From CAXTPV01 sp964249405 (lineage in GTDB: Bacteria > Pseudomonadota > Alphaproteobacteria > Acetobacterales > Acetobacteraceae): a stretch of 64,000 nucleotides of DNA. How positions within the stretch are numbered: position 1 is the stretch's first letter; every line of letters starts with the position of its first letter. Under the pieces are notes generated by a model, which saw only the letters and a list, made by a program, of their open reading frames with translations, was not told where the DNA came from and made no database searches. Made by a program: the position numbers and the translations under genes. The DNA lies in NCBI GenBank assembly GCA_964249405.1, contig CAXUBX010000001.1, positions 8,071-72,070 of the forward strand, in the 5' to 3' direction. This document shows positions 8,136 to 17,516 of the stretch, piece by piece.

Positions 8136-9077
8136 ATGCGAGCGGAACCGGTGGTGAGCGCTGACAATCTGCGACGCCTCGAAGGGCGGGTCGCGATCGT
8201 GACCGGCGCCACCGGCGGCCTCGGCTTCGCGGTGGCGCGGGGTCTCGCGACGCTCGGGGCCGCCGTCGTCATCGCCGGGCGCGACCGCGTGAAGGGGGAG
8301 CACGCGCTGGTCCGGATAGCCAACCAGCGAACCGCAGGGCCGATACGGTTCCACAGGCTCGATCTCGCCGATCTCGCGTCGGTCCGCGCGTTCGCCGCTT
8401 CGGTGGACGCCTGCGACATCCTGGTGAACAACGCGGGTCTGATGGGCACGCCCGAGCGCCGCACCACGACGGACGGTTTCGAGCTCCAGCTCGGCACCAA
8501 CTATCTCGGCCATTTCGCGCTGACCGGGCTGCTGCTTCCGGCTCTCACGCGCGCCGAGGGGGGCGGCCGGGTGGTCTCGGTCAGCAGCCTCGCGCATCGC
8601 AACGCGCGGTTGGAGTTCGGCGACCTGCAATCCGAGCGGCGCTACGGCCCGATGCGCGCCTACGGCCAGAGCAAGCTCGCGATGCTGGTCTTCGCGATCG
8701 AGCTCCAGCGCCGGGCCACTTCGCAGGGATGGGCCCTCACGAGCCTCGCCGCGCATCCCGGGTTCGCGGCGACGGACATCATCCGGAACGAGACCGTCTC
8801 GCCGCTCCGGCAGCTGGCGAACCCGGCGATGCGCTTCGTCGTCAACCTGGTCGGCCAATCGGCCGAGGAAGGCGCCCGCCCCGTCCTCGTCGCCGCGGCG
8901 GGGACCGAGGCGCGTGGCGGCACCTACTGGGGCCCCGGCGGATGGGGAGAGATCAAGGGCGCCCCGGCGCCGTCCCGCATCATGCCCCAGGCGAACGACC
9001 CGGACACCGGGCGTCGTCTCTGGTCGGTCTCCGAGCGGCTGACCGGCGTCACGTTCGGAACGGCGCCGGCACCTTGA
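8136..9077 (+). CDS. Short-chain dehydrogenase/reductase (retinol dehydrogenase-like)
   Basis: 313 residues from ATG 8136; GTG codons at 8151 and 8154 are alternatives. Classical SDR features are present: cofactor motif TGATGGLGFAVARGL, NNAGLMG, catalytic Ser in VVSVSSLAH and the Tyr-Lys pair in YGQSKLAM. The long C-terminal part (HPGFAATDI, then GGTYWGPGGWGEIKGAP) resembles the retinol dehydrogenase/WWOX-like bacterial SDRs, which use NADP(H). The substrate is unknown. Its stop overlaps the next start by one base (TGATG), so it is coupled to the DapA-like gene. Confidence 0.85.
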   Translation: MRAEPVVSADNLRRLEGRVAIVTGATGGLGFAVARGLATLGAAVVIAGRDRVKGEHALVRIANQRTAGPIRFHRLDLADLASVRAFAASVDACDILVNNAGLMGTPERRTTTDGFELQLGTNYLGHFALTGLLLPALTRAEGGGRVVSVSSLAHRNARLEFGDLQSERRYGPMRAYGQSKLAMLVFAIELQRRATSQGWALTSLAAHPGFAATDIIRNETVSPLRQLANPAMRFVVNLVGQSAEEGARPVLVAAAGTEARGGTYWGPGGWGEIKGAPAPSRIMPQANDPDTGRRLWSVSERLTGVTFGTAPAP

Positions 9078-10000
9078 TGGGCAGTGCCGTCCAGGCCGTC
9101 CCGCGGACGAGCATCTTTCGTGGCGTCTCGGCCTTTCCGGTCACCCCGCAGGACGACCGCGGCCGTGTGGATGCTCCCGCCCTCGCCCGGACCCTGGTCC
9201 GTCTGCGCGATGCCGGGCTCGGCTCCGTCGGGCTTCTCGGCAGCACGGGTTCCGCCGTCACCCTCGCCCGCGAGGAGCGGCGACGCGCGATCGAAATTGC
9301 CGTCGAGACATTCGGCGGGACGATCCCGCTCCTGGTCGGGATCGGCGCGCTCCGGACGGACGAGGCCATCCGTTTCGGCGAGGATGCGCGCGAGATCGGC
9401 GCCGATGCCGTGCTGCTCGCGCCCGTCTCCTACATCCCGCTCAACGAGGACGAGGTCGCGGTCCATTGCGAGACGGTCGCGCGCACGGTCGGTCTCCCGC
9501 TCTGCCTCTATAACAATCCGGTCACGACACGCTTCACCTTCACGCCGGCCCTGATCGCCCGTCTCAGCCGCGTCGTCGGGATCGTCGCGGTCAAGAACCC
9601 GGCCGGCGGCGAGGACGCGACCGAGGACGGGATCACCTCGCTTCGGCGCGCGGCGGCACCCGGCTTCTCGGTTGGCTGGAGTGTCGACGCCCATGCGGCC
9701 GACGCGCTGATCGCCGGCGGCGATGCCTGGTACAGCGTCGCCGCCGGTCTGTTTCCCGCGCCTTGCGTCGCGATCGCGGCGGCGGCGGCGGCCGGCGATC
9801 TCGGAGAGGCGCGCGCCCGGAATGGTCGGATGCGTCCGCTCTGGAACCTCTTCGTCGAATGGTCCGGGTATCGGGTCGCCCATGAGGCGGCGCGCCTGCT
9901 CGGACTGACGCCCCACCCGGCCCCGCTTCCGATCCTGCCGCTCCCTGCGCATGCCGTGGAACGCCTCGCAGACACGATCCGAGGCCTGGAGCTCGCGTGA
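9077..10000 (+). CDS. Dihydrodipicolinate synthase (DapA) family lyase/aldolase
   Basis: 307 residues, a TIM-barrel class I aldolase of the DapA/N-acetylneuraminate lyase superfamily. GVSAFPVTPQDDRGRVD opens the barrel, GLLGSTGSAVTLAREER carries the substrate carboxylate-binding loop (TGS where DapA has GTTGE), LCLYNNPVTT provides the active-site Tyr, and IVAVKNPAGG the Schiff-base Lys. Because the loop differs from housekeeping DapA and it sits between an SDR and an amidase, a catabolic aldolase or lyase is more likely than lysine synthesis. Confidence 0.85.
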   Translation: MGSAVQAVPRTSIFRGVSAFPVTPQDDRGRVDAPALARTLVRLRDAGLGSVGLLGSTGSAVTLAREERRRAIEIAVETFGGTIPLLVGIGALRTDEAIRFGEDAREIGADAVLLAPVSYIPLNEDEVAVHCETVARTVGLPLCLYNNPVTTRFTFTPALIARLSRVVGIVAVKNPAGGEDATEDGITSLRRAAAPGFSVGWSVDAHAADALIAGGDAWYSVAAGLFPAPCVAIAAAAAAGDLGEARARNGRMRPLWNLFVEWSGYRVAHEAARLLGLTPHPAPLPILPLPAHAVERLADTIRGLELA

Positions 10001-10028
10001 TGCACGAAGCGAGGGGGGACGTCGCCCG

Positions 10029-10991
10029 ATGAACACAGCGCCTGGCCGGCACACGATCCATGCGGCGCAGCATCACCATGGCTGGAACCATGCGTTCCCG
10101 CCGATCCGGCACGTGGCACCGGGCGAGACGATCGTGTTCGAGACCGTGGACAGCTCCGGCGGACAACTCTCGCCGCGCGCGACCGTCGAGACCGTTCGCG
10201 CGCTCGACTTCGGACTGGTGAACCCCGTCACCGGCCCGGTCTTCGTGGATGGCGCCGAGCCCGGCGACGCCCTTCGCGTCGCGGTCGAACATTTCGCTCC
10301 GGTCGAGAGGGACGGCGCGGCCTGGGGCTGGACCGCGAACATTCCGGGCTTCGGCCTGCTTGCCGACGAGTTCCCGGATCCGGCGCTCCATCTCTGGCAG
10401 TACGACGCGTCGTCGCGAACGCCGGCCCTGTTCGGCAGCTTCGCCCGCGTGCCCCTCAAGCCGTTCGCCGGCACGATCGGCGTGGCACCGCGCGAGCCCG
10501 GTCTCCATTCGATCGTCCCGCCGCGCCGGATCGGCGGCAATCTCGACATCCGCGACCTCGCCGCGGGCACCACGCTCGTGCTTCCGGTGGAGGTGCCGGG
10601 CGCGCTGTTCTCGGTCGGGGACACCCATGCCGCCCAGGGGGACGGCGAAGTATGCGGCACCGCGATCGAGAGCCCGATGGCGGTGGCACTCCGCTTCGAG
10701 ATCGTGAAAGGAGGGGCGCCGCGCTTCCCGCGGTTCGAGCTCCCCGGACCGCCGACGTCGCACCTCGACGCACGCGGCTACGACGTCACGACGGGCATCG
10801 GCCCCGACCTCCTCGCGAGTGCGCGGGACGCCGTCCGCGAGGCGATCGACCTGCTGACCGCGCGGCACGGCATGACGGCGGTCGAGGCCTACATGCTGGC
10901 GAGCGTCGCCGCCGATCTCCGGATCAGCGAGATCGTCGACGTCCCGAACGTCGTCGTCTCGTTGTACATTCCACGCGCCCTGTTCGACTGA
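10029..10991 (+). CDS. Acetamidase/formamidase family protein
   Basis: 320 residues, FmdA/AmdA family. Visible signatures are PGETIVFETVDSSGGQL near residue 30, NPVTGPVFVDGAEPGDALRV, and the highly conserved GGNLDIRDLAAGTTLVLPV with GALFSVGDTHAAQGDGEVCGTAIE in the second half. Members hydrolyse short aliphatic amides such as formamide and acetamide to the acid and ammonia. It follows the DapA-like gene by 28 nt and precedes fumC, so the four genes from the SDR onward may be one transcript. Confidence 0.88.
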   Translation: MNTAPGRHTIHAAQHHHGWNHAFPPIRHVAPGETIVFETVDSSGGQLSPRATVETVRALDFGLVNPVTGPVFVDGAEPGDALRVAVEHFAPVERDGAAWGWTANIPGFGLLADEFPDPALHLWQYDASSRTPALFGSFARVPLKPFAGTIGVAPREPGLHSIVPPRRIGGNLDIRDLAAGTTLVLPVEVPGALFSVGDTHAAQGDGEVCGTAIESPMAVALRFEIVKGGAPRFPRFELPGPPTSHLDARGYDVTTGIGPDLLASARDAVREAIDLLTARHGMTAVEAYMLASVAADLRISEIVDVPNVVVSLYIPRALFD

Positions 10992-11002
10992 AGGAGGACC
11001 GC

Positions 11003-12394
11003 ATGCGTCAGGAACGCGACAGCATGGGTGTGATCGACGTGCCCGACGACGTGCTCTGGGGTGCCCAGACCGCGCGTTCGATCCACTATTTCAGCATCGG
11101 CCGCGACCTGATGCCGCCCGAGCTGATCGGCGCCTACGCGATCCTCAAGCGCGCCTCGGCGACCGCCAATCACGAGGGCGGCAGGCTCGATGCCGAACGG
11201 CACGCGCTAATCATCCGTGCCTGCGACGAGATCCGTGCCGGGACGCATGACGACCAGTTCCCGCTTCATGTCTGGATGACCGGCAGCGGCACCCAGTTCA
11301 ACATGAACGTCAACGAGGTGATCTCGAACCGCGCCTGTCAGCTGGCGGGAACGGCGCTCGGCTCGAAGACGCCGGTGCATCCGAACGACCATTGCAACAT
11401 GTCGCAGTCGTCGAACGACAATTTTCCGACCGCGATGACCATCGCGGCCGCGCTTGGCGCCGAGGATCGACTTCTCCCATCGCTCCAGGCCCTGCACGAC
11501 GCGATCGCCGAAAAGGCCGCGTCGTGGGACGCGATCATCAAGATCGGCCGCACCCACATGCAGGATGCGACGCCGATCACGCTCGGCCAGGAATGGTCGG
11601 GCTACGCGGGGATGCTCGCCGACGGGATCGAGCGGATCAGGGCGGCGCTGCCCGGCGTGCACCGTCTGGCACTCGGCGGCACCGCGGTCGGCACCGGCAT
11701 CAACGCGGCGCCGGGCTTCGCCGAGGCCGCCGCCGCCGAGATCGCCGCGCTGACCGGCCATCCTTTCGTGACCGCGCCCAACAAGTTCACGGTGCAAGGC
11801 GCCCACGACGACCTCGTGGCACTCTCGGGCGCGCTCCGCACGCTCGCGGTCTCGCTCTACAAGATCGCGAACGACATCCGACTGCTCTCCTGCGGCCCGC
11901 GTGCCGGGTTCTACGAGCTGCTGATCCCGGAGAACGAGCCCGGCTCGTCGATCATGCCGGGCAAGGTGAACCCGACGCAGGCGGAAGCGCTGGCGATGCT
12001 CGCGGTCCAGGTCATGGCGAACGACGTCGCGGTCGGCATCGGCGGCGCCGGCGGCCTGCTCGAGATGAACGTCTACAAGCCGCTGATCATCGCGAACCTC
12101 ATGCAGTCGATCGCCCTGCTCGCCGACGGATGCAGGAACTTCCGGGTTTTCCTCGTCGAGGGCACCCGCCCGAACGAAGCGCGGATCGCGGAATACGTCG
12201 AGCGCTCGCTGATGCTGGTGACCGCCCTCGCCCCGGTCATCGGCTATGACAAGGCGGCAGCGATCGCCCACCACGCCTCCGAGCACGACATCACGCTCAG
12301 GGAAGCGGCGCTGGCACTCGACGCCGTCACCGAAGCCGAGTTCGACCGCGTGGTCGACCCCGCACGGATGATCCATCCTATGGGCTCGGCGTGA
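11003..12394 (+). CDS. fumC: Fumarate hydratase class II
   Basis: 463 residues from ATG 11003, with a strong AAGGAGG 5 nt upstream. It interconverts fumarate and malate in the TCA cycle without an iron-sulfur cluster. Clear family motifs: VPDDVLWGAQTARSI, TGSGTQFNMNVNEVISNRA, NMSQSSNDNFPTAM, GRTHMQDATPITLGQE and the signature loop GSSIMPGKVNPTQ around residue 314 with its catalytic serine. Length is normal. The oxygen-stable class II enzyme fits an aerobic lifestyle. Confidence 0.96.
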   Translation: MRQERDSMGVIDVPDDVLWGAQTARSIHYFSIGRDLMPPELIGAYAILKRASATANHEGGRLDAERHALIIRACDEIRAGTHDDQFPLHVWMTGSGTQFNMNVNEVISNRACQLAGTALGSKTPVHPNDHCNMSQSSNDNFPTAMTIAAALGAEDRLLPSLQALHDAIAEKAASWDAIIKIGRTHMQDATPITLGQEWSGYAGMLADGIERIRAALPGVHRLALGGTAVGTGINAAPGFAEAAAAEIAALTGHPFVTAPNKFTVQGAHDDLVALSGALRTLAVSLYKIANDIRLLSCGPRAGFYELLIPENEPGSSIMPGKVNPTQAEALAMLAVQVMANDVAVGIGGAGGLLEMNVYKPLIIANLMQSIALLADGCRNFRVFLVEGTRPNEARIAEYVERSLMLVTALAPVIGYDKAAAIAHHASEHDITLREAALALDAVTEAEFDRVVDPARMIHPMGSA

Positions 12395-12521
12395 TCGAAG
12401 GTCGACCGGGACGCCGTCCCCCACTCGTGCACACCCTACGTCGTCGCCGGGTCCGATTGCGACATCTCCGGATCGGAAGGGCCGATCAGCGCATGTGCGA
12501 CCCCGGCCCGGGGGGACTGCG

Positions 12522-13478
12522 TCAGCAGGACGCACCATGTCGGAGGTCGACGGCCTTCCCACCGGTCTTCTGGCCGAGGGACTTGTCGGCGGCGAGACCG
12601 CCGCACGACGCGAAACGCGCCTCGCACCTGTCGTCCCAGATCCCTTCGAGACAACTTCTCTGACCTGAGAAGGTCAACGTGTCTTGATTGATGGCTCGAT
12701 CGGCGAGAGCGGCCGGATCAGCGACCTTGGCTCCGCTGATGGCGAGTAGCCGTGCGATGAGAGCATCCCGCGCGGCAATCCCGTCATCGCCCATGAGCGT
12801 CTCGAAGCGGCATGACATGACGCCTGGCTGATCGAGCCACGCGAGGATGCCGGCGAACAAGCCGATGAGTTCGGGTCCGAAGGTTTCGAGAAAAGCGACC
12901 ATCCGATTGGAGCCTGCCGCTTCGGCAATCCAGGCGCGGCGCAGCGTGTCGCCTCGCTCCGGGTCGGCGCGCATCCTTCGCTCCTCGAAACGCATCATCG
13001 AGAGGAGCGCCGCGCGAGGCTCGCGAAGTGCGACGATGACGGCGAAGTCAGCGAGCGCTGTCGCGGCGCGTTCGGAAAACGGGACGTGTCCAACGGCAAA
13101 CTGGCCTTCATGAACCAGGGAGAGTGATTGCTCGAAGGCAAGACCCGTGCTGAGCGTCCGTGCTCGTGACAGCCGCTGCGCATTGGCGACACCGCGATAG
13201 TCGCTCGTCTCGTTTACGTCGACGTGAACTTCGAGGTCGACGAGCCCGGCTTCGTGGAGAAGTCGGCCGATGAGATAGGTGCCGGCTTTCGGCATGGAGG
13301 TGACGAAGCATCGCCGCTCGCCGGCACCTCGCTCGAACTTGAGCCCGAGCACTCCATCAGAACGTGCGACGACGGGAAGCGGGCGCCCGCGGGTACGGAG
13401 CACAAGAGCAGGAACAACGCGACGACGGAAAGGATTGAAAGTCAAGATCGCTGCCATCCACGCTGTTCTCGATGTCAC
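12522..13478 (-). CDS. Sulfotransferase-like P-loop protein
   Basis: 318 residues. A PAPS 5'-phosphosulfate-binding loop, CFVTSMPKAGTYLIGRLL, starts near residue 57 and corresponds to the PKSGTTW motif of sulfotransferases; VIVALREPRAALLSMMRFE matches the 3'-phosphate motif, and the ending DTLTFSGQRSCLEGIWDD resembles the C-terminal GxxxxWkdxw segment. Acceptor unknown; glycans or lipids are typical. Codon use is visibly less GC-rich than in purF upstream, suggesting acquisition. It starts 22 nt after the purF stop, so it may be read through. A second ATG at 13457 is possible. Confidence 0.72.
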   Translation of the reverse strand: MTSRTAWMAAILTFNPFRRRVVPALVLRTRGRPLPVVARSDGVLGLKFERGAGERRCFVTSMPKAGTYLIGRLLHEAGLVDLEVHVDVNETSDYRGVANAQRLSRARTLSTGLAFEQSLSLVHEGQFAVGHVPFSERAATALADFAVIVALREPRAALLSMMRFEERRMRADPERGDTLRRAWIAEAAGSNRMVAFLETFGPELIGLFAGILAWLDQPGVMSCRFETLMGDDGIAARDALIARLLAISGAKVADPAALADRAINQDTLTFSGQRSCLEGIWDDRCEARFASCGGLAADKSLGQKTGGKAVDLRHGASC

Positions 13479-13500
13479 CGACCTGCGCGGGATCCCTCGA

Positions 13501-14991
13501 CTACGACGCGACTTCCATCTGGTGCGTTCGCTTCGGCGTGCTGTCCGCCGTGTCGGTCAGCTCGATCGGATAGTCGCCGGTGAAACAGGCGTCGCAGAAC
13601 CCGGGCTTCGCCGGATCGCGTGCGGGGCGGCCGAGTGCCCGGTAGAGTCCGTCGAGCGAGATGAAGGCCAGGCTGTCGGCGCCGATCAGCCGCGCCATCT
13701 CGGCGACCGAGTGACGGGCGGCAAGCAGCTTGCCCCGCTCGGGCGTGTCGATCCCGTAGAAGCAGGAATGGGTCGTCGGCGGCGACGAGATCCGCATGTG
13801 GACCTCCGCCGCACCCGCGGCCCGGACCATCTCGACGATCTTCTTGCTGGTGGTGCCGCGCACGATGCTGTCGTCGACCAGGATGACGCGCCGCCCCTGG
13901 AGCACCGAGCGGTTGGCGGAATGCTTCAGCTTCACGCCGAGATGGCGGATCTGGTCGGTGGGCTCGATGAAGGTGCGTCCGACATAGTGGTTGCGGATGA
14001 TGCCGAGCTCGAAGGGAACGCCGCTTTCGGTCGCGAAGCCCATCGCCGCCGGGACGCCGGAATCGGGCACCGGCACCACGACGTCGGCCGCGACCCCGCT
14101 CTCGCGCGCGAGCTCGGCGCCGATCCGCTTGCGTGCGTCGTAGACCGCGCGTTTGTCGAGCACACTGTCGGGACGGGCGAAGTAGATGTATTCGAAGACG
14201 CAGAACCGCTCCGCCTGCCGATCGAAGGGCCGGACCGAACGGACGCCGGTGTCGTCGATGATGATGATCTCGCCCGGTTCGACGTCGCGCACGACCTCGG
14301 CGTCCACGATGTCGAGGGCGCAGGTCTCGGAGGCGAGCACGAAGGCGCCGCCGTTCTCGCCGCCTCGGACGCGGCCGAGCAGGAGCGGGCGTACGCCGAG
14401 GGGATCGCGGACCCCGATCAGCGCGTCGCGCGAGAGCGCCACCAGCGAGTAGGCACCGACCACCTGCTTCAGGGCGTCGATCAACCGGTCGACCACCGTC
14501 GAATAGAGGCTGATCGCGATCAGGTGGATGAAGACCTCGCTGTCGGTCGTCGACTGGAATAGGCAGCCGCGGCGGACGAGCTGCCGTCGCAGCCCGAACG
14601 CATTGGTCAGGTTGCCGTTATGCGCGACCGCGAACCCGCCGAACTCGAAATCGCCATAGAGCGGCTGCACGTTGCGCAGCACCGTATCGCCGGTGGTCGC
14701 GTAGCGGTTGTGGCCGACGGCGGCGTGGCCGGAGAGCGAGGCGATCACTCTGGCGTCGCCGTAGGTGTCGCCGACCAGCCCGAGCGCCTTGTGCTGGTGG
14801 AAGCGCGCGCCGTCGAACGAGACGATCCCGGTTGCCTCCTGCCCGCGATGCTGGAGCGCGTGCAGGCCGAGCGCGGTCAGGGCAGCGGCGTCGTTGTTAC
14901 GCCAGATCCCGAAGACGCCGCATTCCTCGCGCGGATGGTCGTCGTCCCCGAACGGGTCGAGGCGGAGCGCGCTGTCCTGCATGTCTTCCAT
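13501..14991 (-). CDS. purF: Amidophosphoribosyltransferase PurF
   Basis: 496 residues. First committed step of purine synthesis: PRPP plus glutamine to phosphoribosylamine. The N-terminal nucleophile cysteine lies in REECGVFGIW near residue 24, preceded by a propeptide; HALQHRGQEATGI and HNRYATTGDT belong to the glutaminase domain; VILVDDSIVRGTTSKKIVEM is the PRPP-binding loop of the phosphoribosyltransferase domain. A second Met three codons in (MQDS) is an alternative start. cvpA ends one base before this start, as in the classic cvpA-purF unit. Confidence 0.97.
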   Translation of the reverse strand: MEDMQDSALRLDPFGDDDHPREECGVFGIWRNNDAAALTALGLHALQHRGQEATGIVSFDGARFHQHKALGLVGDTYGDARVIASLSGHAAVGHNRYATTGDTVLRNVQPLYGDFEFGGFAVAHNGNLTNAFGLRRQLVRRGCLFQSTTDSEVFIHLIAISLYSTVVDRLIDALKQVVGAYSLVALSRDALIGVRDPLGVRPLLLGRVRGGENGGAFVLASETCALDIVDAEVVRDVEPGEIIIIDDTGVRSVRPFDRQAERFCVFEYIYFARPDSVLDKRAVYDARKRIGAELARESGVAADVVVPVPDSGVPAAMGFATESGVPFELGIIRNHYVGRTFIEPTDQIRHLGVKLKHSANRSVLQGRRVILVDDSIVRGTTSKKIVEMVRAAGAAEVHMRISSPPTTHSCFYGIDTPERGKLLAARHSVAEMARLIGADSLAFISLDGLYRALGRPARDPAKPGFCDACFTGDYPIELTDTADSTPKRTHQMEVAS

Positions 14992-14992
14992 C

Positions 14993-15538
14993 CTATACCT
15001 TCTGCCCGTCGACAGGTCCCTTGTCGGCGGGCGGCGGTGCCACGTTCGGCCGGTCCGGCGCAGGCACGATCGTCACCGCCCAGTGGGCGCCGGCGAAAGC
15101 GAGTGGCACGGCGGCCGCCCGGCGGAACGGGGCAGGCCACTCCGAGGGTGGGGTGACCAGACCGGCGACGACGTAGGCGACCGCCAGGAGCACCGCCCCG
15201 CGGATCGCGCCGAAGACAAAGCCGAGAACCCGGTCGATCCCGCCGAACGGCGTCGATTGCACGAGCCGCGCGGCCGCGTTCGCGACCGCCGAGAAGATCA
15301 GAAGCAGAACGAGGAAGCCGATTGCCGCCGCGACCGCGTCGCCGGCGAGCGGTTCGAGGCCGAGCCGGAGCGCGAAACGGCGGAACGGCGGGTCGAGCAG
15401 CGGGAACAGGGCGAACGCGCCGATCGCGGCACCCACCCAGGCCGCGAGCCCGAGCACCTCGCGAACGAAGCCGCGGGCCAGACCGAACAGCGCGGAGATG
15501 ACGAGGATCGCGATCGCCGCGATATCGACCGGGTTCAT
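14993..15538 (-). CDS. cvpA: CvpA family membrane protein
   Basis: 181 residues from ATG 15538. Four hydrophobic segments are visible: DIAAIAILVISALFGLARGF, LGLAAWVGAAIGAFALFPLL, AVAAAIGFLVLLLIFSAVAN and GFVFGAIRGAVLLAVAYVVAG. The GGIDRVLGFVFGAIRG stretch is the CvpA family signature. In Escherichia coli the protein is linked to colicin V production and the envelope; its exact role is unsettled. The C-terminal tail is Pro-rich and soluble. Location between radA and purF is conserved in many alphaproteobacteria. Confidence 0.92.
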   Translation of the reverse strand: MNPVDIAAIAILVISALFGLARGFVREVLGLAAWVGAAIGAFALFPLLDPPFRRFALRLGLEPLAGDAVAAAIGFLVLLLIFSAVANAAARLVQSTPFGGIDRVLGFVFGAIRGAVLLAVAYVVAGLVTPPSEWPAPFRRAAAVPLAFAGAHWAVTIVPAPDRPNVAPPPADKGPVDGQKV

Positions 15539-15623
15539 GCCTTGCCATCCGGAGGGGGGATCCGACACGCGGTCATATCGTGTGGCGGAACACCGGTTTG
15601 GAGGGCACGAAGCGGGGAGGCCG

Positions 15624-17024
15624 TCAATCCGCCTCGGCCCCCGTGAAACCGGACACCAGATCGGACAGGTGGCCGATCTCGGTGAGCGCGAGCCCCTCCG
15701 GCGGAGCGAGCGCCCGGCCGCCACGAGCGACCCGCCGGGGCAGCACCGCGCGCGAGAACCCGAGCTTCTGCGCCTCCTTGAGCCGCCCATCCCCCTGCGC
15801 CACCTGCCGGACCTCGCCCGAGAGCCCGACCTCGCCGAAATAGACGGCATCGGCGTCGGTCGGGCGGTCCACCGCGGCCGAGGCGAGTGCCGCCGCGATC
15901 GCGAGATCGGCGGCCGGCTCGTTCACCCGGAGGCCGCCGGCGATATTGAGATGGATATCGAACCCGCCGAGCTTGAGGCCGCAACGCGCGTCGAGCACGG
16001 CGAGCAGCATGGCGAGGCGCGACGCGTCGGCGCCGACCACCGCGCGGCGGGGTGCGCCGCCGCCGGCGTTCGGGCTCAGCAGCGCCTGTATCTCGAGCAG
16101 GACCGGCCGCGTCCCCTCGATGCCGGCGAACACCGCCGAGCCCGACACGTTGCCGCGCCGCTCGGCGAGGAACAGCGCTGACGGGTTCGCGACCTCGGCG
16201 AGGCCGCTCGCGGTCATCTCGAAGACGCCGATCTCGTCGGTCGCGCCGAACCGGTTCTTGTTGGCACGCAGGATCCGGAACTGATGGCCACGATCGCCTT
16301 CGAAATGGAGCACCGCATCCACCATGTGCTCCAGCACGCGCGGGCCCGCGAGGGCACCGTCCTTGGTCACGTGGCCGACCAGGATCAGCGCGAAGCCGCG
16401 ACTTTTCGCGAGCCGGATCAGCTCGAAACCGGCGGCCCGGACCTGCGCGACCGAGCCGGGCGCACTCTCGATCCCGTCGAGCCACATGGTCTGGATGCTG
16501 TCGATCACCACGAGCCGCGCGTCCCGCTCCGCCTCGATCGCGCGCGCGATCGCGCGGACGTCGATCGCGGCGGCGAGCGAGAGCGAGGGCGCGCGCAATC
16601 CGAGCCGCCCGGCCCGGAGCCGAAGCTGGTCGATCGCCTCCTCGCCTGACACGTAGAGCACCCGGGCGCCGCCTCGCGCGACGCCGGACGCCGCCTGGAT
16701 CAGCAGGGTCGACTTGCCGATCCCGGGATCGCCGCCGACCAGCACGGCGGACGCCGGCACGAGGCCGCCGCCCAGGACCCGGTCGAGCTCGTCGATCTCG
16801 GTCGGCGTGCGCGGCGGCGGCCGGCTCTCGCCCTCCAGCCCGACGAAACGGACCTTCGGCGCCGAGCCCCTGGCGTCCCGGCCGGGACTTCCCAGGGCCG
16901 GACCGCCGGCTCCCTCCTCCTCGTGAAGCGTGTTCCACTCGCCGCAGGCCTCGCAGCGTCCCGTCCACTTGGCCTCCGCGTGACCGCAGTTGGCGCAGAC
17001 ATACCGTGTGCCGCGCGCCGCCAT
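15624..17024 (-). CDS. radA: DNA repair protein RadA
   Basis: 466 residues from ATG 17024, one base after the upstream stop. RadA helps process recombination intermediates as a branch-migration helicase. Domains in order: N-terminal C4 zinc finger (YVCANCGHAEAKWTGRCEACGEW), RecA-like ATPase with Walker A GGDPGIGKSTL near residue 92 and Walker B ARLVVIDSIQTMW, the family-specific RANKNRFGATDE, and a C-terminal Lon-protease-like domain with GGLRVNEPAADLAIAAAL. All key motifs are intact. Confidence 0.96.
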   Translation of the reverse strand: MAARGTRYVCANCGHAEAKWTGRCEACGEWNTLHEEEGAGGPALGSPGRDARGSAPKVRFVGLEGESRPPPRTPTEIDELDRVLGGGLVPASAVLVGGDPGIGKSTLLIQAASGVARGGARVLYVSGEEAIDQLRLRAGRLGLRAPSLSLAAAIDVRAIARAIEAERDARLVVIDSIQTMWLDGIESAPGSVAQVRAAGFELIRLAKSRGFALILVGHVTKDGALAGPRVLEHMVDAVLHFEGDRGHQFRILRANKNRFGATDEIGVFEMTASGLAEVANPSALFLAERRGNVSGSAVFAGIEGTRPVLLEIQALLSPNAGGGAPRRAVVGADASRLAMLLAVLDARCGLKLGGFDIHLNIAGGLRVNEPAADLAIAAALASAAVDRPTDADAVYFGEVGLSGEVRQVAQGDGRLKEAQKLGFSRAVLPRRVARGGRALAPPEGLALTEIGHLSDLVSGFTGAEAD

Positions 17025-17025
17025 C

Positions 17026-17487
17026 TCAGCGTCCGCCCCGGCCCGGTGCCGCAAGCATCGAAACCGTCGCCGCGCCGGATTGCACGCCATGGATGCCGAG
17101 CATCAGAGCCACGTCCAGGGTCGGGCCGCGGAGGCGGTAGGCCTGCGACGAACCGAGCGGCGCATTTCCGACCGAGGCGACGTCGACGCCTCGCGCTTTC
17201 ATGGCCGCCGCGAAATCCCCGAGCACGGCGCCACCGTCCACCGCCCCCCCCATCACGCCGCAGAGCCCGCTGTCGAGCGAGAGCAGCCACACGTCCGTCG
17301 CCGTCTCGAACACATGACCGGGGCGCGCGAGCATCGCGACCGGCGCCTCGTCCGGCACCGGCGGGATGCCGACGCGCGCCATCTCCGCACGAAGCCCGGC
17401 GGCGTCGCCGACGTGCGGCAGGCAGAACCGGTCGAACGCGCCGACGAGCTGTCCCGCGGTGTCGGAGGGCGCGGCTCCGCCAAGCAT
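17026..17487 (-). CDS. Unknown, possibly exported protein between mlaF and radA
   Basis: 153 residues from ATG 17487. I do not recognise the family. The start is uncertain: the frame is open upstream and encodes RPGCLLVAASMLGGAAPSD, which reads as a signal peptide if translation begins at a CTG at 17520 that overlaps the mlaF stop (CTGA). The body contains FDRFCLPHVGDAAGLRAEM, VWLLSLDSGLCGVMGGAVDG and a C-terminal GSSQAYRLRGPTLDVALMLGIHG, with conserved-looking cysteines. The stop is one base before radA. Coupling on both sides supports a real gene. Confidence 0.68.
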   Translation of the reverse strand: MLGGAAPSDTAGQLVGAFDRFCLPHVGDAAGLRAEMARVGIPPVPDEAPVAMLARPGHVFETATDVWLLSLDSGLCGVMGGAVDGGAVLGDFAAAMKARGVDVASVGNAPLGSSQAYRLRGPTLDVALMLGIHGVQSGAATVSMLAAPGRGGR

Positions 17488-17516
17488 CGACGCCGCGACG
17501 AGGAGGCAACCCGGCC

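Noticed and set aside
12471..12487. GATCGG/CCGATC hairpin as terminator between fumC and the sulfotransferase gene
   Set aside because: Only six base pairs and no following T-run; not convincing in GC-rich DNA.
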